DNA of 64,000 bases, taken from Nitrospira sp. (lineage in GTDB: Bacteria; Nitrospirota; Nitrospiria; Nitrospirales; Nitrospiraceae). Below are positions 44,725-52,466 of the stretch, piece by piece. Location of the stretch: assembly GCA_016788885.1 (NCBI GenBank), contig JAEURX010000018.1, positions 82,948 through 146,947 on the forward strand. Direction: 5' to 3'. Both the position numbers and the translations under genes were made by a program. The number at the start of each line of letters is the position of its first letter. The first letter of the stretch is position 1. Below the pieces are notes generated by a model. It was not told the origin of the DNA, ran no database searches, and was given only the letters and a program-made list of their open reading frames with translations.

Positions 44725-44749
44725 GCGATCCTCGAGGACTATCGCTCAG

Positions 44750-45286
44750 TTACTGAATGACAAATTCCGTAAAGTAGGTCGACTTGACTGATTTCTTCGG
44801 CAACAACCCGTTGATGCGTTCCGTGATATCCTCGCGCAATTTGTGTTTTCCCTGAGGCGAACGCGCCGTGGCGGAGTCCAGACTGGTCAGCAGGACGAGG
44901 ATCGCGTCACGAATCTGCGGCGTACGGGCCTTGATCTGTTCCACCGTTCCCGAACTATCCGCCTCTACCTTGAGCGTGACCTTGAGGTAACGAATTTCTG
45001 GTGAATCTGCGAGGTTGACGATAAACGGATCCAGGTCGGCAATGACGTTGGCATCAGCGGCGGCACCATGTTCCCCGCCCTTTTCCTCAGCTCCACCATG
45101 CCCGGCAGCCTTGTCCGCACCGCCTTCAGCCGGCGCCTTCTCTCCGGAGGATCCGCCCATCATTTTCATCATCGCAAACGCCCCACCCAACGCCAGGACC
45201 AACACTCCGGCCACGATGATGATCACCATCTTCATGGGAATGCCTGCCGGTGCTGCGGGCGCTTTTTCTTCTGCTGCTTCTGACAT
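44750..45286 (-). CDS. fliL: Flagellar basal body-associated protein FliL, 178 aa
   Basis: Single-pass inner-membrane protein that supports the stator. After a short Ala/Glu-rich cytoplasmic start comes the membrane helix (MKMVIIIVAGVLVLALGGAFAMM), then a flexible Gly/Glu/Ala linker. The periplasmic domain has DLDPFIVNLADSPEIRYLKVTLKVE and RDAILVLLTSLDSATARSPQGKHKLREDITERIN. AGGAGG precedes ATG 45286. It is the first gene of the large fliL-to-fliA operon. Confidence 0.94.
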   Translation of the reverse strand: MSEAAEEKAPAAPAGIPMKMVIIIVAGVLVLALGGAFAMMKMMGGSSGEKAPAEGGADKAAGHGGAEEKGGEHGAAADANVIADLDPFIVNLADSPEIRYLKVTLKVEADSSGTVEQIKARTPQIRDAILVLLTSLDSATARSPQGKHKLREDITERINGLLPKKSVKSTYFTEFVIQ

Positions 45287-45328
45287 ACAGACCTCCTGCG
45301 GACAGTGATTGCCGGTGCTGGTCAGTTG

Positions 45329-45344
45329 TGCAATGCATATGCCA
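45329..45344 (-). promoter_or_regulatory. Sigma-54 promoter for the fliL-to-fliA operon
   Basis: The minus strand reads TGGCAT-ATGCA-TTGCA, a near-perfect -24/-12 element, about 43 bp before ATG 45286. Confidence 0.78.
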
Positions 45345-45431
45345 CGCGCGGGACGCAGCCTGTGCTGATAAGGCGCGCTTCAACGCGATACAACGTGAGA
45401 TAAGACAATGAGTTGGACTTGCAGGACGCAA

Positions 45432-45444
45432 GGAACGCGTTGCC
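45432..45444 (+). promoter_or_regulatory. Putative activator site GGAA-N4-TTGCC upstream of fliL
   Basis: The plus strand reads GGAACGCGTTGCC, an exact match, about 108 bp upstream of the -12 element at 45329. A degenerate copy, GGCAGAAATTGCC, is at 45558-45570. Confidence 0.55.
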
Positions 45445-45466
45445 GTCAGACGGATCGGTGCGTAGT

Positions 45467-45482
45467 TGTCACCGCGGTGACA
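45467..45482. repeat. Perfect 16-bp palindrome TGTCACCGCGGTGACA
   Basis: A perfect dyad in the 335-bp gap between flgE and fliL, about 23 bp beyond the activator-site candidate and about 140 bp upstream of the sigma-54 element. It could be an operator for an unidentified dimeric regulator. Apart from this and the sites listed separately, the gap 45287-45621 shows no gene. Confidence 0.5.
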
Positions 45483-45579
45483 GGCCGCCGAAAAGCACCG
45501 ACAGTTTGTTGACGAGGACGCCGGAGACGAACGCTGCGAAAAGGAGGAGAGTACCTAGGCAGAAATTGCCGATGTGCTG

Positions 45580-45610
45580 TCCGGCGCGGCCGCTAGCCGA
45601 CCGCGCCGGA
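45580..45610 (-). terminator. Stem-loop after flgE
   Basis: A perfect 10-bp stem, TCCGGCGCGG (45580-45589) with CCGCGCCGGA (45601-45610) and an 11-base loop, starts 12 bp after the flgE stop. It lacks a clear U-tract, so termination may be partial. Confidence 0.55.
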
Positions 45611-45621
45611 ATCCTTACGCG

Positions 45622-46845
45622 TTACCGTTTCAAATTCACCAACTCCTGCAGCATTTCGTCGCTGGTCGTAATCGCACGAGAGTTCGCTTGAAACGCCCGC
45701 TGCGTGATGATCATATCGACGAATTCCTTCCCGAGATCAACGTTGGATTGTTCCACCGTTCCCGAGAGCACTCGGCCGAGACCGTTGATCGTCGGCGCGC
45801 CTGCCAAGGCGGCCCCGGACTCCACGGTTTCTAGGAAGTGATTGTCACCGACGTTGGCCAAGCCATCCGGATTGGTAAAGCGGCTCAGGACCACTTGCGC
45901 CAACGCGCGGGTTTGTCCGTTCGTGAACTGGGCCATCACCTTGCCTTCCTTGTCCACGCTGATACGATCCAACGTGCCGGACGAATACCCGTTTTGGGTC
46001 TGGCTCTGCACGCCGGACGCGGCGCCGAACTGCGTGAGCGACGCCAGGTTCACCGTGACGGTTTGTGGCGTCGTGGCGCCGTTCGTTAACGTAGCGGTGA
46101 TGGTCTGGGTGCCGCCGGCAGTGACGGCACCGCTCGCGTTGAACGTCATATTGGTTTGTGCGGCTGCCGCGCCACCATCGACCTGGGAATAGACGCCCCA
46201 GGCATTCGCGGCAGTTTTTCTGAAATACAACTGCATCTGGTGTGAGTTGCCCAGCGAATCATAAAACGTCATCCCCGTGGAGAAGTTGTACGACGTGGTA
46301 TCAGTCACGCTGAACGCCGTCGTCGGCGCCGTGGCATTGGCATTGAGATTCCCGAGAATGGTCGCGGTGGACGTGGTCTGCGGCGGGACGGCGCTTGAGG
46401 TCAGCGTAATGCCGCCGACCGTGCTCGTGATGTTGCCGATGGTGTCAGCCTGGTACCCTTGCAAAAGGGCGCCGCTGGCATCAACGACACGCCCCACGCT
46501 ATCCACTTTGAATTGCCCGGCCCTCGTATAAAACACGGATCCGGATGCGTTGCGCACTTGATAAAATCCGTTCCCGTCGATGGCCAGATCGAACGTATTC
46601 CCGGTCGTGGTCATTGACCCCTGGGAAAAATTGGTCTGCACATCGTTGAGATACACACCGAGTCCGATCTGATCACTGCCGGCGCCGCCCGCCATGCTGG
46701 ACGAGATCAAATCCGAAAACGTCGCGCGACTGGATTTGAAACCTGCCGTACCGACGTTGGCGATGTTATTGCCGATGACGCCCATGGCGTTGCCGTATGA
46801 ACTCAATCCGGTCACCGCGGTGAACATCGATGTCAAAATGCCCAT
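45622..46845 (-). CDS. flgE: Flagellar hook protein FlgE, 407 aa
   Basis: Hook subunit. The N-terminus MGILTSMFTAVTGLSSYGNAMGVIGNNIANVGTAGFKSSRATFSD and the C-terminus GTVEQSNVDLGKEFVDMIITQRAFQANSRAITTSDEMLQELVNLKR are the conserved rod/hook helices, with LAIDGNGFYQVRNASGSVFYTRAGQF in the core. Length matches E. coli FlgE (402). It follows flgD by 72 bp and ends the fliK-flgD-flgE operon. Confidence 0.97.
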   Translation of the reverse strand: MGILTSMFTAVTGLSSYGNAMGVIGNNIANVGTAGFKSSRATFSDLISSSMAGGAGSDQIGLGVYLNDVQTNFSQGSMTTTGNTFDLAIDGNGFYQVRNASGSVFYTRAGQFKVDSVGRVVDASGALLQGYQADTIGNITSTVGGITLTSSAVPPQTTSTATILGNLNANATAPTTAFSVTDTTSYNFSTGMTFYDSLGNSHQMQLYFRKTAANAWGVYSQVDGGAAAAQTNMTFNASGAVTAGGTQTITATLTNGATTPQTVTVNLASLTQFGAASGVQSQTQNGYSSGTLDRISVDKEGKVMAQFTNGQTRALAQVVLSRFTNPDGLANVGDNHFLETVESGAALAGAPTINGLGRVLSGTVEQSNVDLGKEFVDMIITQRAFQANSRAITTSDEMLQELVNLKR

Positions 46846-46917
46846 GTGTTCGTCCTCCTTGTTACCGTCACCTCACGTGAATCGCTTCACAGACTCACGC
46901 GAACCGTTCGCCCCTGG

Positions 46918-47208
46918 CTATGCCACTGCTGTCGTATCCGCCTGGGTCGTTTTATTTTGAGCCGACTCTTGGAGTGCCACGCTTTTCTCCATCAGCGTCA
47001 CCAGCTTGGACATTTCCTCCAACTGGGAGAACTGCGCCGTCTGCGCGATGAACGCATCATTTTCCAGGGGTTTCAGAGGGTCCTGATTTTGAAGCTGTGT
47101 CACGAGCAGTTTGAGAAAGTCGTCTTTGCCGAGCGTCTTGGAGCCACCGGTTGGCGTGGTGGAGGTATCTGTCTGAGCCGATTGTGTAATGACCTTGCTG
47201 ATATCCAT
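46918..47208 (-). CDS. flgD: Hook-capping protein FlgD, short form, 96 aa
   Basis: Hook cap scaffold. Only the conserved N-terminal part is present: [50 protein letters not shown]. Many FlgD proteins (about 140-230 aa) also carry C-terminal tudor/FnIII-like domains, missing here. The stop is clean and neighbours are close, so this looks like a natural short form and not a broken gene. It is 12 bp after fliK. Confidence 0.93.
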   Translation of the reverse strand: MDISKVITQSAQTDTSTTPTGGSKTLGKDDFLKLLVTQLQNQDPLKPLENDAFIAQTAQFSQLEEMSKLVTLMEKSVALQESAQNKTTQADTTAVA

Positions 47209-47220
47209 ACATCCTCCTCG

Positions 47221-48795
47221 TCAGGCAAAAATACTCACACGATCGTTCGATCCAACTCGCTGCTCTCCCCTCGTTGCACGTTCATCCTCACGCGCCGGGG
47301 CCTGAGACATATTCGGAGACGATGGGCGACCCTGCTGTTGCTGTTGTTGAAACAACCACGCATTATCTCCCCGTCCCTGCTGCTGATCCACGGTGACGCG
47401 CAACATGCCCATTTCCAGGCCCGTCGTGCGCAGCGAAGATTCCAGGGACTGTCCCTGTTGCAAGAGCCCCTGCCCCAACTCTCCATGCTCGGTCCGGATA
47501 TGAGCATGGACGGTCTGATCATTCATCATGACTCGAACCCGCAACGGCCCCATATCCAAGGGGTCCAAATCCAAGGTGACGGTTTGGGCAAACGGTGTTG
47601 CTCCTCGAAATTCCCCCAACCGGTCATTGTCGGCAGCGCGTAATGCGGCGGTTGATTGTCCGGTTTGATTGCTGCTGACTGCACTGTCGTTTCCGGGACT
47701 CGTTGGTTGGGCAAGTCCGTTCATACGGTCAAGAAACATTCCGTGAGTGTTTCCGTCGCCAGACGGGAGACCGTTTACGGGAGGATTTTTGGAGTCTCCT
47801 GACGAATCCAAGAATCGCCCGGAGTCCTGCGCGAGGTGCTGTTCCGCCCCGGCTGTCCCTTGTGCTCCACCAACCGGTGATCGCTGCGAGAAGGCATCCA
47901 GGATGGCGGAGCGGTCGATTGCATCTGATGTGACGGGCTGCTGAGCCGGCCGATCCTGCTTCATGGCCGTCGTTGCGGCTAAAGCAGACGTGACCTTGTC
48001 CGGCTCGGCTTTCTCGGAGGTCAACGGTGTTTCCACCATCATTGCCGACGATGCGTGATCGACAGACTGGTCAGTCTCAGCCTCAGCAACCTGAGCATCG
48101 ACAAGGACCGTCGCGGTCTCGGACGTTGACGCAGTGTCTTGTGTGTCCTGCGGTGAACCATTCGTTGTGTGAGGGGTCGCAGGGACGGTTGCTGGTCCAG
48201 CGGTCGGCAGCGTCGCACTCATCCCTGTGGGCGCAGATGTTGTGACCGCAGATGCAGATTCGCCGACGGCGGCGACCTTCGTGGTCCCCTCCTGAGAAGT
48301 ATGAGCACCCGACGCGGGAGAGTCTGCCACTTGAACGGACGGGAGCGGCGCCGAGGTGACGGGGGCATTCATCGCGACCATCATGGCATCATTTGCCGCG
48401 GTCGATCGCTCGTCTCGACGATCCTCACGCGACTGCTGGTCGTTCTGGGTGTCGTCCTGGGAAGGCTGTTCTTTGCGTTCTGCTGTCGCTGACGTTCTCG
48501 GCGTCACTGGCTCTTTGGGCGCCGCGTCCGTTGGCCGTTCAGCCTGCTCGGGTGTCGATTCTTGTTTCGGGCGGGTCTGTACGCGAGACTGTGCGCCGGT
48601 CTTGAGACCAGGTGCGCTCAGAGAAGCCTCATGTCTCGGAGCTGCCTGACGTGCTTCCGCCCGGCCCAACATGGACTCAAAATCATGCGAGGGGCCAAAG
48701 GCCTGAGTGGCCTGGTGACGATCACGTGCATCTGACACGGGTGACTGACCCGGAGTGGGAAATCCTGCGAACAGTGGTTGCACGTCGGTTGCCAT
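47221..48795 (-). CDS. fliK: Hook-length control protein FliK, 524 aa
   Basis: Secreted ruler that sets hook length and triggers the FlhB switch. The first ~400 residues are low-complexity (Ser, Thr, Ala, Pro, Gln, Asp). The C-terminal Flg_hook domain has VTLDLDPLDMGPLRVRVMMNDQTVHAHIRTEHGELGQGLLQQGQSLESSLRTTGLEMGMLRVTV, followed by a Gln run. Of the starts at 48855, 48801 and 48795, only ATG 48795 has a properly spaced AGGA (six bases). Confidence 0.92.
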   Translation of the reverse strand: MATDVQPLFAGFPTPGQSPVSDARDRHQATQAFGPSHDFESMLGRAEARQAAPRHEASLSAPGLKTGAQSRVQTRPKQESTPEQAERPTDAAPKEPVTPRTSATAERKEQPSQDDTQNDQQSREDRRDERSTAANDAMMVAMNAPVTSAPLPSVQVADSPASGAHTSQEGTTKVAAVGESASAVTTSAPTGMSATLPTAGPATVPATPHTTNGSPQDTQDTASTSETATVLVDAQVAEAETDQSVDHASSAMMVETPLTSEKAEPDKVTSALAATTAMKQDRPAQQPVTSDAIDRSAILDAFSQRSPVGGAQGTAGAEQHLAQDSGRFLDSSGDSKNPPVNGLPSGDGNTHGMFLDRMNGLAQPTSPGNDSAVSSNQTGQSTAALRAADNDRLGEFRGATPFAQTVTLDLDPLDMGPLRVRVMMNDQTVHAHIRTEHGELGQGLLQQGQSLESSLRTTGLEMGMLRVTVDQQQGRGDNAWLFQQQQQQGRPSSPNMSQAPAREDERATRGEQRVGSNDRVSIFA

Positions 48796-48843
48796 AGACA
48801 TTCCTATGAGTATGAAGTCCTGTGCCTTGCCATGGAACACTAT

Positions 48844-48859
48844 TACAAAGCCCATGCCA
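48844..48859 (-). promoter_or_regulatory. Sigma-54-like promoter for fliK-flgD-flgE (variant -12)
   Basis: The minus strand reads TGGCAT-GGGCT-TTGTA. The -24 box is identical to those of flgF and fliL, but the -12 GC is GT. It lies about 50 bp before ATG 48795 in the 198-bp gap after motE. Confidence 0.45.
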
Positions 48860-48933
48860 ATGGCCGCACATGCGAAAACTGTCGTCTGACGCGGGTTTTT
48901 GCCGTTGGAGCGAGGTTCGGAGGATTCGAAGCG

Positions 48934-48968
48934 GGAAGTTTCTGCAGGACAGGCCGGAAAAAGTTGCC
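48934..48968 (+). promoter_or_regulatory. Putative activator sites upstream of fliK (one exact, one degenerate)
   Basis: At 48956-48968 the plus strand reads GGAAAAAGTTGCC, an exact GGAA-N4-TTGCC about 116 bp upstream of the -12 element. A degenerate copy, GGAAGTTTCTGCA, lies at 48934-48946, 22 bp away, the same paired layout as before flgF. Confidence 0.5.
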
Positions 48969-48993
48969 GGAGAAGACGAAAGGAACGGAGGGG

Positions 48994-49686
48994 TTACGGT
49001 GCCGTTAAGAGCTGTTCCGTGAGACGGGCGGCGCGATCAGGCTTCACTTCGGCCAGGATGGCTCCCGCCGACTTTCCTTTTAAGAGGCGCAACACTTCCA
49101 ACGCTTTTCGTTCAGGCATGCGCTCAAGACGCGCGGCGGCTTCTTCGGGAGGCATGGTTTCATAGATCTTCGCTAATTGGGCTTGGTTCAAGTTGGCCAC
49201 CGGCGCGGCTTTCGCCGCTGGCTTGGCCTTTTCTGCGTCCTTGCCCGCTTTCGATTGAGCGGCTTGTTGTCGTTTCTTCTCCGCGTCCACCGCTTGCTCG
49301 TGGCGAGTCACGATCTGCTCCAACTCAGCTTTCATCTCCAGTAGATGCGTCTCTGATCCACGGAGCGTTGCTTCCCGCTTGTCCAGCATGCGCTTTCGCT
49401 GTTCCAACAACTCAAAAATTTCCCGCGGCGCACTTAAGGCCGGCCCTTGGACGTCTTTTTTGACCGATTCGGTTTTCCCCGAATCGGTTTTCGTCGGATC
49501 CGGTTTCGCCCCATCGGTCTTGGGCGATTCCGCTTGTGAAGTCCCCTTTTGCACTGCGGGGCTTGGTTTAGCTTCCTCTGTTGCGGCAGCGGTCAGCGTC
49601 CACGTGACCAACGCGAGGGTGAAGGCCATTCCTACCACGGTGAGGGTGAATACGACGCACGACGTACTGCTACCGATCGCTCTCAT
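48994..49686 (-). CDS. MotE-like flagellar protein (MgtE-N domain), 230 aa
   Basis: Bitopic inner-membrane protein. An N-terminal membrane segment (SCVVFTLTVVGMAFTLALVTW) is followed by a charged Lys/Thr/Pro-rich linker and a coiled coil (REIFELLEQRKRMLDKREATLRGSETHLLEMKAELEQIVTRHEQAV). The C-terminal MgtE-N-like repeat reads LAKIYETMPPEEAAARLERMPERKALEVLRLLKGKSAGAILAEVKPDRAARLTEQL. This matches MotE/YlxF-type proteins, some of which chaperone the stator protein MotC. ATG 49686 overlaps the fliJ stop as ATGA, making it the last gene of the flgB operon. Confidence 0.8.
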   Translation of the reverse strand: MRAIGSSTSCVVFTLTVVGMAFTLALVTWTLTAAATEEAKPSPAVQKGTSQAESPKTDGAKPDPTKTDSGKTESVKKDVQGPALSAPREIFELLEQRKRMLDKREATLRGSETHLLEMKAELEQIVTRHEQAVDAEKKRQQAAQSKAGKDAEKAKPAAKAAPVANLNQAQLAKIYETMPPEEAAARLERMPERKALEVLRLLKGKSAGAILAEVKPDRAARLTEQLLTAP

Positions 49687-50123
49687 ACCCGCTCTCCCTT
49701 TTGCAGTGGGCCACGTCGCCATGCGCGTTCGTCCAGCAACTGTTGGTCTTGTCGTTCACGACGGCGACGCAATTCCACAGCGGCACGGGCGTCGAGCAAG
49801 TCCAACTTTTTCCGGTACTGCATCGCCTCCAGGAGTTCGCTTCGCTTCTGCTCCATGTGGGTCTGCTGGGCTGCGAGTGTCTGTTCCATACGCTTGCGCG
49901 CCGCGATGGCCTGCTCCATTGCATCAAGGTGCCCAAACACCTGATCGACGGTGCCGCCCACGGACACCTGCTCGAGATAGCGATCAGCGTCTGTCCTGGC
50001 TCGAGCCTCAAGCAAGGACATTCGCTCCACGGTGTGCTGGAGCGCACGACTCAATTCGGCGAGCTCCAACTTCGCGACTTCTTCCAGTTGGACCGCATAT
50101 TGTCGAAGGACGGCAACGTTCAT
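49683..50123 (-). CDS. fliJ: Flagellar export stalk protein FliJ, 146 aa
   Basis: Coiled-coil protein that acts like the gamma subunit inside the FliI hexamer. The sequence is two long helices with the FliJ pattern (LEEVAKLELAELSRALQHTVERMSLLEARARTDAD, then EQAIAARKRMEQTLAAQQTHMEQKRSELLEAMQYRKKLDLLDARAAVELRRRRERQDQQLLDE). It overlaps fliI and motE by 4 bp each. Confidence 0.9.
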   Translation of the reverse strand: MNVAVLRQYAVQLEEVAKLELAELSRALQHTVERMSLLEARARTDADRYLEQVSVGGTVDQVFGHLDAMEQAIAARKRMEQTLAAQQTHMEQKRSELLEAMQYRKKLDLLDARAAVELRRRRERQDQQLLDERAWRRGPLQKGERV

Positions 50124-51433
50124 TGAATAGACCCTGCCAGGCTCAGTACGGCATCAATCGATTGCGACAATCCAACTGCCTGCTTGGTTTCCTGACGAAG
50201 GAAGGCCGTGATTCCCTCATGCGCAGACACCGCCTTATCGAGTTCTTTGCTGGTTCCCGGCTTGTAGGCCCCCAGCGTGATCAAATCCTCCGACCGCCGA
50301 TAGAGCGCGGTCCGTTCAAGAACGAGTCGCGCAGCCGCATAGTGAGCCGGCGTGACAATATCGCGCATGACCCGGCTGGTACTTTGAAGGATGTCGATCG
50401 CGGGGAAATGGTTGCGTGCCGCCAACTCTCGCGAGAGCACGATATGTCCGTCAAGAATAGACCGCACGGCATCGGCCACGGGATCGTTGAGATCGTCCCC
50501 GTCGACCAGCACGGTATAGAGTCCCGTGATGCTGCCACCGCTTTGTGCCGGACCAACCCGCTCCAGCAGCTTGGGTAAGACGGCAAACACGGACGGCGTG
50601 TAGCCTTTCGTCGTAGGCGGCTCTCCGATGGCCAACCCGACTTCCCGCTGGCTATAGGCCAATCGCGACAGAGAGTCCATCATCAGGAGGACATGCTTCC
50701 CGCAATCACGAAAATATTCGGCAATGGCTGTGGCAACCAAGGCGCCGCGGATCCGAACGAGGGGCGGTTGGTCCGACGTGGCGACCACGACGATCGAACG
50801 GGCCCTGGCTTCCGGCGTCAAGTCACGCTCCAAAAACTCTTTGACCTCTCGCCCCCGTTCCCCAATCAACGCGATGACCCGCACGTCGGCCTGGGTGTAG
50901 CGACTGATCATACCCAGCAGCACACTTTTGCCCACGCCGGATCCGGCAAACACCCCGATTTTTTGTCCTTGGCCACAGGTCAGCAACGCATTGATAGCCC
51001 TGATTCCCAGATCGACCGGTTGGGTGATTCGCGCCCGATGCAACGGGTTCAAGGGTGCTGCATACAAGGGGACACGCACGTCGCTCCGGACCGGCGGCTG
51101 GCCATCCAGCGGATGCCCGAGTCCGTCAAAGATTCGTCCCAACATCTGCGGACCAACCGGGACGGACGCGACATGGCCCTTCATCACCACGCGACTACCC
51201 GGGCCAATGCCCTGCATTTCTCCCAACGGCATCAAGAGGACACGGTCTTCGCGAAATCCCACGACCTCGGCCATCACCGCGCCATGGCCACCTTCCCTGG
51301 TAATCTCGCAGACTTCCCCCACGGACGTGAACGGGCCTGAGGCTTCGATGACAATACCGACCGCCTGGGCGACCCGCCCCGTCACTGATAACGGTTCGAT
51401 ATTCTCCAGACGTTCGCTAAGCTTCACCGGCAT
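50120..51433 (-). CDS. fliI: Flagellar export ATPase FliI, 437 aa
   Basis: Hexameric ATPase of the export apparatus, related to F1 beta. Walker A is AGSGVGKS (about 163-170), with VIALIGERGREVKEFLE, LLMMDSLSRLAYSQREVGLAIGEPPTTKGYTPSVFAVLPKLLERVG and GSITGLYTVLVDGDD. GAGG lies five bases before ATG 51433, which overlaps the end of the REC-fliH gene by 17 bp. A longer frame to 51487 lies deeper in fliH and is not preferred. Confidence 0.97.
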   Translation of the reverse strand: MPVKLSERLENIEPLSVTGRVAQAVGIVIEASGPFTSVGEVCEITREGGHGAVMAEVVGFREDRVLLMPLGEMQGIGPGSRVVMKGHVASVPVGPQMLGRIFDGLGHPLDGQPPVRSDVRVPLYAAPLNPLHRARITQPVDLGIRAINALLTCGQGQKIGVFAGSGVGKSVLLGMISRYTQADVRVIALIGERGREVKEFLERDLTPEARARSIVVVATSDQPPLVRIRGALVATAIAEYFRDCGKHVLLMMDSLSRLAYSQREVGLAIGEPPTTKGYTPSVFAVLPKLLERVGPAQSGGSITGLYTVLVDGDDLNDPVADAVRSILDGHIVLSRELAARNHFPAIDILQSTSRVMRDIVTPAHYAAARLVLERTALYRRSEDLITLGAYKPGTSKELDKAVSAHEGITAFLRQETKQAVGLSQSIDAVLSLAGSIQ

Positions 51434-52466
51434 CCCGTCCTCGCAAGGCTTCACCCAGCCGCAAGAGCTGTGTATCCAGCGTCGCATCGATCAACAAACT
51501 TTGCGCCTGGACCAGACACCCGCCGGGACTAATCGCAGGATCCGTCTCAAACTTCAGGGTCAGCAGGCCGTGAGGGGTTTGGCTGAGCCCAGCACGTGCC
51601 GATTCCAGCGCAGGCACATCCGAAGGGTGGACACGGACACGAACGAGGCCGCTCTCGTGGAGGTGGCCCAACGCCGCCTTCACCTGGGCGACAATCAGAT
51701 CACGTTTCTCCGCCACAATCTCTCGCAGAACCTTTTGGGCAATCGTAAAAGAGAGCGCTGCGACTTCTTCTTCCACTGTTTCGTGGAGGCTACGCCAGAC
51801 CTCTTCGAACTTGGCAGCCAGCGATGCCACCAACGCCTGTTCGCGTTGTCGTGCCGCAGCCACCCGCTCGGTGACCCGCTTTTCCCCTTCCGCCAAACCC
51901 CGCTCAAATTCGCTGTGATCGTCGACGCCAAACGGCCGATTCCCACGGCTGAAATCGGCCAGCGGTATCGTGCGCAATTGGATGTTGCCGGAGCGAATTA
52001 GTGTGCGGGTGAGGACGGTGTTTTCTTGTCTGAGCCGGTAGAGTTCTAGGAGCCTGGATACGGTCACCTTTACGAGTTCCGCCTGGAACGGCTTCGTGAG
52101 AAAATCTGCCGAGCCGGACTTCATCGCGCGAACGGCGAGTTCGATATTGCCGTGGCCCGTCATCACGATGCCCATCAAGCGATTATCGACATCCAACGCC
52201 TGCTGTAACAGCGCAATACCGTCAGCCCCGCCTAGCTGGACATCGACGATCACGACTGCGACCGCACGTGTGCGGACATGCTGCATGGCCTCCTCGACGG
52301 AGCCCGCAGTCAGAATCGGATGGCCGGTATCCTGCAGTATTTCGGCCAATAACAGACAGATGGCGGGTTCGTCGTCGACGATCAGCACCGCACGAGGCGA
52401 CAACTCCTTGTCTGCTTCCACCGGAGAGGCCACCGGCGTCCTTGAGCCCAAGGCCGCACCGCCCAT
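51417..52466 (-). CDS. fliH: Response-regulator receiver domain fused to FliH, 349 aa
   Basis: Residues about 26-145 form a complete CheY-like receiver: acidic pair D31-D32 (VLIVDDEP), phospho-acceptor D75 (VVIVDVQLGGADG), T103 (VMTGHG) and K125 (DFLTKPF). A helical linker (about 145-185) leads into a FliH domain: the coiled coil SEFERGLAEGEKRVTERVAAARQREQALVASLAAKFEEVWRS, then LSFTIAQKVLREI and SPGGCLVQAQSLLIDATLDTQLLRL, the conserved C-terminal FliH segment. FliH is the stator-like regulator of FliI. The gene sits in the normal fliH position between fliG (TAG directly followed by ATG) and fliI (17-bp overlap). GAGGAG is nine bases before the start. All receiver residues needed for phosphorylation are present, so export-ATPase control by phosphorylation is possible (inference). 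Confidence 0.92.
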   Translation of the reverse strand: MGGAALGSRTPVASPVEADKELSPRAVLIVDDEPAICLLLAEILQDTGHPILTAGSVEEAMQHVRTRAVAVVIVDVQLGGADGIALLQQALDVDNRLMGIVMTGHGNIELAVRAMKSGSADFLTKPFQAELVKVTVSRLLELYRLRQENTVLTRTLIRSGNIQLRTIPLADFSRGNRPFGVDDHSEFERGLAEGEKRVTERVAAARQREQALVASLAAKFEEVWRSLHETVEEEVAALSFTIAQKVLREIVAEKRDLIVAQVKAALGHLHESGLVRVRVHPSDVPALESARAGLSQTPHGLLTLKFETDPAISPGGCLVQAQSLLIDATLDTQLLRLGEALRGRDAGEA

